In this document: positions 14,577-24,600 of the stretch, piece by piece | Numbering within the stretch: position 1 is the first letter of the stretch | How the letters are laid out: every line of letters starts with the position of its first letter | Source of the DNA: Glandiceps talaboti | Lineage: Eukaryota > Hemichordata > Enteropneusta > Spengelidae | Direction of reading: 5' to 3' | Assembly: GCF_964340395.1 (NCBI RefSeq) | Contig: NC_135555.1 | Coordinates: forward strand, 3,158,501-3,222,500 | DNA length: 64,000 bases | Translations under genes and position numbers: made by a program | The notes under the pieces: model-generated | What the model was told of the DNA's origin: nothing | Databases searched by the model: none | The model's input: the letters and a program-made list of their open reading frames with translations, nothing else

Positions 14577-15378
14577 TCTGCTACTGTGTTTATCACTATT
14601 ATCTAGGTATAATAGAAGCACGAATCTAAAGTCACATCTAGAGTAAGCAATACATTATTCATTGGAAGTAATCTAATTTTCAGTCATCATCATTGACAAA
14701 CATGGAATAATCATTAACTTTTATTACAATCAAAATTTAGATAAGATAAGTTGGCTCTATAATTTCCAATGGTATAAAATATTTTAAATTTTCATCGGTA
14801 AAAAATAAAAGTTCTTTAATTTAAAATCACTTTCCATGTATGCCAACAATAGAGACTGAATACATCAATTAACGTTATAGGGTTCCTTCTACGTAATAGC
14901 TTTCATTAAGAATCATTCAATTTGCTTGAAATTATGGGTTTGTAGGTCATTTGCATTTGTGGTAGATGTAGTCACTGAGGTATCACTGTCTGTAGAACTT
15001 AATGTAGACATGTTTTCCCCTTTGTATGGAAGAATCAGTCTGTTTGAAATGTCTGAATATGATAAGGTTTTGAAGAATTCCATTAATCTAAGATATGTCA
15101 GATTGTAACAGGATTTCAAGTAAGATCTCAAGTGATGAATATTCACATTCAAAATTATTTTTCTGAATATTACCCATAATTCCAAGCAGACGTCAGTTCT
15201 AAAGTGAGTATATTGTGTTCCTTCATCTTCAGAAGTGTTCACTAGTCACTTTTTTAGATCATAGTGCATCATCTTTACCTGCAGGAATAAACATAAAATA
15301 CAAACATCACAGTAAATGAATCTGGTATATAAAAAGTTGACTCTTTCATATGGCCTGCTTTCATGTATCATAAGGCAA

Positions 15379-15430
15379 TACATATACACACAGACACAGA
15401 CACAGACACAGACACAGACACAGACACACA
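15379..15430 (+). repeat. (ACAGAC)n microsatellite
   Basis: Imperfect ACAGAC/ACAC hexamer run in the probable 3' UTR of the RHIM gene. Confidence 0.85.
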
Positions 15431-15527
15431 GACAACTACCGTAGTGTCACAGATAGCAATCATATGTGACCAACAAATAGACAATAAATATTTTGTTTTT
15501 TGGTATATAATGCTATAGACTAACCCT

Positions 15528-17000
15528 TTAGTCATTCTTTGATAGGATGTTTGGCATTTTATTTTTGCTGTCATCAGGATCCAACTCAGTGTCAGACCAC
15601 ATTTCTTCAGTTGTAGATGATGATTCTTGCATTTGACAGCTGTCCGATAACGGCTCATCCTGGACATCAGGGACAACATCCTTGTCACCCCCATCTTGTT
15701 AATTAAAACAAAGACAGATACACACAGTTGAAACTACTTTAAATGTATTTCATAATTGTCACCATATTAATTTACACCAAATTGAGGAAAATACCGATAC
15801 ATATTTTACATACAGCCCCATATAACTTTTAGCTCTTTGGTGGTATAAGATTTTAAACTTTCATTTTTTACTGCAAAGGTTTCAGATAGTGTAGGAAATC
15901 ATCAAAAAGATGTCTAAAAAAGTGTGTTTCTGTTCAACTTACCTTGCTGTACTTGCATATTATTATCATCTCCCACTTGAATACTAGTATTCCTACAATT
16001 GGAGAAATTGAAATTCACTTGTAACAGTGGTCTTCGATATCCTATATGTGAACAAAATAATGAACCAAATTTTGTTACAATGTCCAGGTTAATACAAGCT
16101 ATCTAACTAAATCAATGGCTCTCCAAACAATTTTGATGAATTATTGTTTTCATACTACTATCACTAATATCACTTATAATTAGTAATAGAAAAATCACCA
16201 ATACTGCAAAACAGGCTGTTAATTTTTTTCCCCAAAAGACTGAAACTTGTACGACACATATACAGGCATATTAGTGGACCTCTGTGACCCATGCTTTATA
16301 ACATGTGCATGTGTTGTTGAATGTAAACTGTAGTAACAATAGACTGAGAGATGCATCACTATGAGCACACACTTGTAACACAGATTTTTCCAAAAAAGAA
16401 AAAGACCACTTGGGGAGTTGAGGAAGACTAAAGGGCTGTTGTGCCATTCTGATCGGAGCCAGGGGTAATAATTGTAAAGCGCTTTGAGCACGGAGTGGGA
16501 AAGCGTTATATAAGAAACCAACATTATTATTATTATTATTATTATTATACATACACACATACATACATACATACATACATACATACATACATACATACAT
16601 ACATACATACATACATACATACATACATACATACATACATACATACCTGGCTACCTAGCTACCTACATACATACATATCTACCTACATACATACATACAT
16701 AATGTCATACATACATACACACACACACATACATACATACATACATACATACATACATACATACATACATACATACATACATACCTGACTACCTACCTAC
16801 CTACCTACATACCTACCTACCTACCTACCTACATACATACGTCATACATACATACACACACACACATACATACATACATACATACATACATACATACATA
16901 CATACATACATACACACACACACATACATACATACATACATACATACATACATACATACAGACAGACAGACAGACAGACACACACACACACACACACACA

Positions 17001-17088
<88 letters not shown>

Positions 17089-17795
17089 TTTAAAGGCAAA
17101 GAAGGAATGCCACAGTCATTTTTCTCTCACTGGTAAGAGTATAACAATACCATTTTCGCTTCTGAAATTGTTGCCTGGTCCGGAACCTCGACCTTTTCTC
17201 TTTGCAGATTCCACTCGAGAAATTATTAACGAGGAGAGTTGAAACTTAATTTGACACTGTTTATTTATGTATATAATTTATTCTGGGGTGTGTACTTTGT
17301 GCATGGTTACTATATACTCAATTAACTATATAGTGCATGATAGAAAGAACCCTTGCTTTGAATTGGGTAAGATTTAACCCATTCATTTTCCATGTAATCA
17401 TTAACACCGCCTTTGGCTACTTCATGCAGACATTGTAATCAAATATGAACATTGATCGAAATGGTATGATGACGTGTCAAAATAAATGAAATCCATTGTA
17501 TCATAATATAACATTTACCCGAGTATGATATAATGTATCGTTTTTTTATCAGAATTAACTGATTTGTATGGTTCCCTAGATTAATGAGCTGTCGACTTAT
17601 CTACAATCTTACAGAATTGTTTGAATGCCTACGGTGCCCACCACTGGTATTTAGAAGTAAACTGTTGTCAAGATCGATGCAACCGCTAATTAAGTTCTGC
17701 AATGGATCTTATATCAATATGAATTAAACGATGTGGAAGTTATATTTTCGAGAAGTTCGATGTAACACGTAACTTAACTCACCATTGTCTGCCAT
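15528..17795 (-). CDS. Small RHIM-motif protein, 92 residues
   Basis: Three - strand exons: 17795-17783 (ATG, MADN), 16041-15943 and 15694-15528 (stop TAA). Donors GTGAGT and GTAAGT, acceptors ATAG and CAAG, and every junction keep phase 1. The start has a good context (AAGATGG). Residues 18-35 read SNCRNTSIQVGDDNNMQV. The I-Q-V-G core at 25-28, followed by D-D-N-N-M, fits the RIP homotypic interaction motif of RIPK1, RIPK3, TRIF and ZBP1, whose core is (I/V)Q(I/V/L)G. That motif stacks into amyloid-like signalling fibrils. The remaining tail (residues 38-92) is acidic and serine-rich with no recognised fold. There is no kinase, death or TIR domain in these exons. It may be a stand-alone adaptor or a decoy regulator of RHIM signalling; that role is inference. 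The exon model is well supported by phase, but expression is unproven. Confidence 0.72.
16411..16548 (+). mobile_element. SINE 3' tail (5'-truncated copy)
   Basis: Shares the block GGGAGTTGAGGAAG...GTAATAATTGT...GCGC[C/T]TTGAGC...(ATT)n with the full SINE at 57799-58133. It lies inside the first intron of the RHIM gene. The (ATT)n tail runs directly into the CATA array that follows, as if it seeded that array. Confidence 0.75.
16549..17092 (+). repeat. Compound microsatellite (CATA)n, (CTAC)n, (CAGA)n, (CA)n
   Basis: About 540 bases of simple repeats: long CATA runs broken by CTAC, CACA and CAGA, ending in about 110 bases of CA. Open frames on either strand are repeat artefacts. Confidence 0.97.
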
Positions 17796-17808
17796 CTTAG
17801 ATCCAGGG

Positions 17809-17814
17809 TTACAT
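17809..17814 (-). promoter_or_regulatory. Minimal ATG-TAA upstream frame before the RHIM start
   Basis: On the - strand, ATG followed directly by TAA lies 13 bases before the RHIM start codon. If the transcript begins further out, this start-stop element would reduce translation of the main frame. The transcription start is unknown. Confidence 0.3.
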
Positions 17815-18552
17815 GAGGATATGATATTTAAATTTCGCGGGTAAGGAGTCATATGACAGGTATTGACATTACCTGTGTTCATCTATCATTTCCACATATC
17901 CCTATAACAAGCCGAAGTTTGTATAAATCCCGAATCACTTCGTTGATATTGACTGATGACACAATATATTGTCAACACTGCGCATGCTACTTTCTCTTTG
18001 TGCCCACAAAAATGTGCTTTCAAAAATTCATACCGGTACTATGATATACAGGAAGGTCTTATTTTCCGTCCATATCAGGTGCAATGAGATGTGAAAACTC
18101 AATTTTGAAAATACCTATTAACTTAGCAAACATGGCAAGTTCTTTAAACGATTTATGCAGAGTTTCGGGGATTATCATGAAAGTGTGATTAATATTTAGT
18201 GAAAACGTTCACATCCTCTCTCTTTTCTATCGTAACGGGGCGCTATATACATTACGCCCGTCATATTTCGATAGTAAACAATATTCATAATGTTTGCAAA
18301 TAAAGGTATTCTCTTTATGTTTTGTTCTTAATGCACAATGTTTTCAGTAACATTGCCCGTTCATGTGGTCTAGTTACGGCGAACACATACAATGTGAAAC
18401 GTTTTTATAACGATTGGTCCATATTCAAATTAGCAAATATCAAACCGTAGTGAAAGTTTTCAAAATCTAACCCTCTATCACTTTTGCTTACCTTTATTAC
18501 TGATATCAAAATATATTATAATAAGCTTTTTGAAATGTGATCACAAGATACA

Positions 18553-18632
18553 GGCGGAGTAGTGGTTAAAGTTGACGACTTTTAAGTCTAACATTGTAAT
18601 TGTGTGCTCAAGATCGATTCCCACAATGGATC
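18553..18632 (+). other. tRNA-like sequence (SINE head or tRNA pseudogene)
   Basis: GGCGGAGTAGTGGTTAAAG resembles a pol III A box and AGATCGATTCCC a B box about 50 bases later. The acceptor ends do not pair, so this is not a working tRNA. It shares the 17-mer GAGTAGTGGTTAAAGTT with the next copy. Confidence 0.5.
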
Positions 18633-18712
18633 AATTTTTTTTACTGAGATCTCTTTATTTGAAAGAGATATATGGTTAATATAACATAGGTAATCACAAG
18701 CTCAGTATAATA

Positions 18713-18767
18713 GAGTAGTGGTTAAAGTTCTATACGTCAAAGATTAAGGTTTCTGGTTCTATTCCTA
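18713..18767 (+). other. Second tRNA-like SINE head abutting the pentamer array
   Basis: Repeats GAGTAGTGGTTAAAGTT (A-box-like), then GGTTCTATTCC, a perfect match to the B-box pattern GGTTCNANNCC. The (GTAGA)n array starts at once after the B box. Confidence 0.55.
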
Positions 18768-19022
18768 GAGTAGAGTAGAGTAGAGTAGAGTAGAGTAGAG
18801 TAGAGTAGAGTAGAGTAGAGTAGAGTAGAGTAGAGTAGAGTAGAGTAGAGTAGAGTAGAGTAGAGTAGAGTAGAGTAGAGTAGAGTAGAGTAGAGTAGAG
18901 TAGAGTAGAGTAGAGTAGAGTAGAGTAGAGTAGAGTAGAGTAGAGTAGAGTAGAGTAGAGTAGAGTAGAGTAGAGTAGAGTAGAGTAGAGTAGAGTAGAG
19001 TAGAGTAGAGTAGAGTAGAGTA
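18768..19022 (+). repeat. Perfect (AGAGT)n pentanucleotide array, about 51 copies
   Basis: About 255 bases of uninterrupted AGAGT. The complement reads (TLLYS)n, a repeat artefact and not a protein. The absence of any variant unit suggests recent expansion. Confidence 0.97.
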
Positions 19023-19052
19023 CAAAATTTATAGATATTTCAGTGTTCACAC

Positions 19053-19428
19053 TAGTCTTGCTGCTAGACGTTCGGGCTTTCTTTCTATACTATAAGCGAA
19101 CTACAGGCATTTGTTTCCCGAGTTATGTCTCAGAATAGAATAAAACCAACTATATACGAAAGGGGTAAAATTACATTTGTTTCTGTGATCGCGCAGGTTC
19201 ACTCATTGCGAAAGAATACAATGTAATTTTACCCCTTTCATATATAGTTGGTTAAGTACGTCAATATTAACGATATTATCGACATTTTATTCTATTCTGA
19301 TAGAAATATTCTGAGACATAACTCGGGAAACAAATGCCTGTGCTGGGCTTGCCCGAACACTCGATAGCGAAGTTCGGTCGTGTGTCGTATTTTATCGGAA
19401 GTACATCCGAGGTCTAGCAGATAGACTA
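19053..19428. mobile_element. 376-bp foldback MITE with exact 9-bp target duplication
   Basis: Ends are TAGTCTTGCTGCTAGAC and GTCTAGCAGATAGACTA. Flanks are TGTTCACAC at 19044-19052 and 19429-19437. Inner arms pair over long stretches: CAGGCATTTGTTTCCCGAG with its complement near 19322, and AACCAACTATATACGAAAGG with its complement near 19233. It is non-coding and best read as a Mutator-like foldback. Confidence 0.9.
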
Positions 19429-20197
19429 TGTTCACACCTTTCCTGCATGTAAAACTGTGTGTTGGGTATTGTGCATTAAAGTTCGTTGAACTTTGTATTT
19501 GTCACTGCACAGAAAATGGAATATTGGAGCGCCACCAACGACTACTCTATTGTTGTCACAACTTGAAAGTGACCACGCGTGTATATGACGATGATTTCAT
19601 ACATGGAAATATGATGTCATGGCAATGTAATAACAATATATCATAACTTAAAGACAATAAAAGGAAAATGTCTCACTCTTAACAGGAAAGTCAAAATTTT
19701 GCAAATCCAAAAATGTTTAATGATAGCGGTGATAAAATTGAAAATGTCTTCGGTGACCATGGCGCTTAGATACAATCTTGTCTTCACACCGTAAGCAATG
19801 ACCAGCAAATCGCAATCATAGGTTTCGGAATTGTTCACTAAAAATATAATATAAATATTTACCCACATGCTGATCCATATATCACTATCCAGCATATTTG
19901 CTGAATGATTATGCAGTTGTCTATCCAACCCTGTTGTTATCTATGCAATATATGCGATCATTTGGCCGTTGCTGTAGGCGTCGTCATGTTGCTAAACATA
20001 TTTGCATACAAGTGTGGGTCATCTAGAATTGTGGGGCCAGGTCAAAAAAATGTGTGTCAAATGACCCAATAACCCCCTCTGGCTGGAACACTGTAAAACA
20101 TGCAGTGTAATCTTTCTAACACAATGTAACAAATTTAATAAATATCAAAAATTTGAAGGTTGGTAACTTAAAAATTCAACATTTAACTTTCTGAACT

Positions 20198-20199
<2 letters not shown>

Positions 20200-20263
<64 letters not shown>
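20200..20263 (+). repeat. (CA)n microsatellite
   Basis: About 64 bases of CA repeats. A run of C follows at about 20425-20442. Confidence 0.95.
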
Positions 20264-20266
<3 letters not shown>

Positions 20267-20695
20267 CTCACCATGCTTGCCGTTTAAGAACAGGCTATTA
20301 TTAGTATTAAAATGCAGATTGGTAATTAAAGAATGGGGGGGGGAACAAATCATAGTATTTAGGGAACAAGCGTAATTGAAAGTTTCTGACAGGGGCCCAA
20401 AGCTGGTCAAACAAATTTCGCAGTCCCCCCCCCCCCCCCCCCAGCACTGTCAAAACATTTTTTGCAAATGTAATTGACTTCGGACTAGGTAAACCACTGT
20501 TCCTCGGAATGCCGATGCTTAAGTCACAGTTCAAATATAGAAGGCCCTTTCTTTCAGACCATCAGAATTTTCAAGGCCCCACCTGCACATTCGCATCGCC
20601 ATTTCGTCACTCCCCACCATCATGACTTTCTGTTCGTGAAAAAAGATTTCACAATTTTTCTTCAAGTAGGAAATAATTACTCATGCACTAGCAAG

Positions 20696-21470
20696 AAATA
20701 ATAATAATAATAATAATTGTTTATTATAGTGACATGAGGTTTACCTGAAAAGTTTACATTGACAGAAAAAAAGAACAATAAGTAATAACACCTCCCAGCC
20801 CAACGAGTGGACTTATTAGTCACCTCAACGGTAATTTACAGAACAAAAGGTAATATAGTCAAACAGCTAAGCACAGAAAATCAAATAACAAGTCAACTTA
20901 ACCTGTATAAACAGTTTTTTGCGTTTAAGAAATTCCGCTTCAATAAATTTGGCCGTAGGCTTTCACATTATCCTGAAGTAATACTATATAGCTTAAACTT
21001 ATCACCAATAGGAAGAACATTGAAGGTCGCTACGTCAATGAAATCAAAATACAAAGCTCGAAGATCTGAATAAAATTTACAGTGAAAGAGGAAATGACTT
21101 TCATCTTCTACAGTATCTGTATCATCACAAAGCTCGCACACTCTCCTGTCAACCGGTTCATGACGAAACCTACCAGTTTCGATACGGAGAGGCAATACAC
21201 CGGAGCGAAATTGTGCCATTATTGGCATTAATGAACGTTCACTCCGTGACAGATTTAACAACACATATTTTTTCAGTTTTATACTCTCCTTTAAACTGTT
21301 GAAAGAAATAACTATCGACTCTGAGTCCAGTGGTTTTAAATATGGCATAGGAAAGCTGGAAAGAGGCGGGGTGGTGACGAGTCCCCACGAGACCCACTTG
21401 TCTGGCGTACGCACATAGTCGGACTTACACTCCGCACTCGCACTCAGTACCTGAATTGAAATTACCCATC
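20696..21470 (-). pseudogene. 3' end of a dead non-LTR retrotransposon (LINE)
   Basis: The - strand frame reads a reverse-transcriptase C-terminal zinc-finger region: RFRHEPVDRRVCELC, then EDESHFLFHCKFYSDLR. The C-x2-C...H-x4-C spacing is typical of LINE ORF2 C-termini. The frame is open from about 21470 to 20968, hits a stop, then continues in recognisable sequence (CESLRPNLLKRNFLNAKN) with more stops. It ends at an (ATT)n tail on the - strand (20696-20718). The element is 5'-truncated and not functional. The clade was not determined. Confidence 0.8.
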
Positions 21471-21614
21471 AGTCACTGCGTTATGCTACGTCACCAATTT
21501 GGTGAGCCTCGAATTCGATCGTGGCTACGATATTCGTGTGACCGGGTGGTGGAACCCGCAAATTAATTGCATGTTATTCACTTTTCTCGGGTTCTGCTGT
21601 CTTAGATTTTAGAT

Positions 21615-24600
21615 ATGTCGAAAACTGAACAAGTACTGGTATTAGAACCTAGTTCAGAACTTAGGTTTAGAGGTAAGTACAAAAAATAACACACTGAATA
21701 TTGCACGGATATAAACAGTAGACTGATGTGTCCGCCATATTTGAGTAGATCGTGATTCGTGATCAATTTTGTACAGACACTTGCGTAGATGGATTTTTAC
21801 GAATCTAGTGTAATTATGTAGATGCCCCTTTTATTGATTTTAGACTCATTAACATTCAGTGGTTCCTACATATTCACATCTGCATTAATATCGTTTAACT
21901 ACACATGTACATGGCGTAGGCCCTAGTGAAGCTGCTTTCTTATGCAGAACTATTTTTTGCACAACTAAAATAGATCATTAAAATGATAAGATGTGAGGGT
22001 TGTCCATCAATGGCATCATCATGAAATGTGCAAGCGTGTGTTATATGTCCTAACTGTCAATTTTGACATTTCGTTCTGAAGAACAAACCCTTTTTACCCT
22101 GTACATGTATGAAATAACTAGGATGCCATAATATTATAATTTTTATATGAATTGTAATTTTGGTGTTTCTCTAATGTACATATTGTAAAATTCACCAATA
22201 TCGTCACCCCATTTTAATTTTTTGAAATGATATTCATCTGTTTCTGTATTCAGGCCATTTTTACAAAGTATGGTGCCCTGTTAAATGAACATGTAACATG
22301 TTGTCAATATAACAAGGAAATGGAGGCTAAAGCTGCTAATTTATAGACCAACAAAAAATCCAACAATATTATTTCCATATATTTTGACTAGATAATTTTT
22401 GAACAATATAACAATAATAATAGAAAATGATCAGCACAAAGGTTATAATTTAAATTGTGCTCTTTTACCTAAGGTCAAAGTCTGCATACAGTATATCGCA
22501 CCATGAACTCATAACCAGATTTTGAATACCAAAGCCCCAGATAAAAAATATCCCCTTGTGTGTTTTGTTTTTAAAGCCCCCTAAAATGAACTCCATTCAG
22601 TATCCATTGTGATAGTGTAAGATGTTATGTGAGGGGATTGACAAACTTACATGTAAAGATGTATTTGGGAATGTGTAAATGAAAAGCTGTTTTTCACAGA
22701 TAATTAGTCATTATTGAATGATATATTCATGATATTTTATTGCTTTTGTATGTTGAAAAATACATGTAATAATGACTATATATATATAAATTACTAGCAC
22801 AATTACTTGTTAATTTGTGATAACATATTCATCATAATGTTTTGATTGCTAGATCAGGGCTCAAAGCTCATCCAAAGGTAGATGAGCAGTACATGTACAT
22901 GTTGAAAACAACAACATCATCATGATCACAGTCTAAATATTTTTCCTTTTTTCAAAATTATTCAAATGACAGACATGATCAAAATGTTCATATACTTGTG
23001 TACACAAAATGACTTAAGTATTTTGTCAATCACAATTCAAAACAAAGTTACAAGGTAAACTTGATATGTAAAAGTTCATTGCCCTCCCAAATTGTACATT
23101 GTGACTCAACCTACATTGTACCTACAGTTGACTACCAAGGTTCAACATTCATGTAGTCTCTAGCTCTAAATATAGCAACAGGAATATTTGTATAAACATG
23201 CCTTATTCAAAATGTGATTATTTTACCCTCTTGATGTACAGTGAAAATGATCTAACTGTAGGTGTGTAGTACACAGCAGAATAGTGTACAGTGGCTCTGG
23301 TAGTAAACAGATCTTACAATGATATCTTGCATATTTGTTGATGGCAGGGAAAATATGCCAGTCATGTCAAGTGGTATAGAGAACACTAGGAAAACTGTTC
23401 TATTTATGTTTATAGCAGATTTACAGATATCTGCAGCGTTATAGATTCTACATGATTGCTAGTTGGGGACTGAAAAAAGTTTTCCTAGGCTTTGGAGCAG
23501 CTCCCATTTTGTAGAATTAGATACAACTTAGTCACTGGGAGACAGGGTCTTTCAGTTTGAAACTACTGGTACATGTATAACAAATATTGACTTTTGCTTC
23601 ATCAGGCCCGTTTACAGATGTTGTCTCGTCAAGTCTCAAATTAACCAATCCCACAGAAAAAAGAGTATGTTTCAAAATCAAGACAACAGCACCTAGGAGA
23701 TACTGTGTTAGGCCCAACAGTGGCATTGTTGAAGGCAATTCATTTGTAAATGTTTCTGGTAAGTATACATATGTGTTTAATTTACGTTTGACTTGATTAT
23801 ATATCCTTCAGTCAGAAGCTCTTTTGTCATCTGTTAAAATCAGTTGTTTGGTTTATTCTGACAGCTTGTATATACATTTGGTTCTTTGAAGATATGCCAC
23901 TTTTAATTGAAATAAGCAAACATGTACAGGAAATCCATAGTGTCATAGTGTTTTATAACACCAAAAAAATAATGTCAAATACAACTAGGTCCTCACCATC
24001 CTGGAAGTGTCAGCATACTACTAGTAGTATATGATATCTCATGTGTGCTACAGCATAAAATGTACTTGCTCTTAGCTGTGTCCTACGGAAGGAGTCACAG
24101 GTCATACAAAAAATTGTATTGTGTGATTTTAAGCTAACTTGTGTCTACCTCTAGATAGAGCCCATATGTATTTACTATAAATGTACCCCTTAAGTTAACC
24201 ATCTTTTCTTAGAGCAGATACTGTGTGGTGGCAAGAGTTTTGTACAATCTCTTACTTAGACCATATAAATGGAAAAATACCATAACATTGCCAGCACAAT
24301 GTAGTCGGTACAACAAACTTACAGCCTAGCAGCTATTTGTTAATGACAATTTTAAAATCTGTAAACCAGTGATCAGGTGTTATATCTCCATTCCTTGTCA
24401 TTCTGTGACACATTTGGAATCTATTTGTATAGTTGACAATATTCAATTTAGTAAATGTACATTCAGCTGTACTTGTCCACACTGGGTAGAGTAAACAAGA
24501 ACATTGAATTGAATATATAAATGTCACATTTTTCAGTCTGTGCAGGTAAAGCTTAGAATTCGCTGACTTCGGTTATGTTGCCTTTATACAAGTTAACCTT

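Noticed and set aside
14913-15242. A 109-codon - strand open frame downstream of the RHIM stop, with an AG just upstream that would keep phase with the RHIM exon donor
   Set aside because: No recognised family. A frame of this length is expected by chance in AT-rich DNA, and the acceptor lacks a pyrimidine tract. It is only a weak candidate for an alternative last exon.
15265-15300. A good acceptor-like tract (TTTATTCCTGCAG) on the - strand after the RHIM gene
   Set aside because: From the RHIM donor it would give only a few codons before a stop; it could be a UTR or minor isoform exon, but nothing else supports it.
18553-18632. Possible functional tRNA-Lys (TTT)
   Set aside because: The acceptor stem does not pair and there is no proper 3' end; a SINE head or pseudogene is more likely.
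18730-19050. Long (TLLYS)n open frame on the - strand
   Set aside because: Translation of the AGAGT array only.
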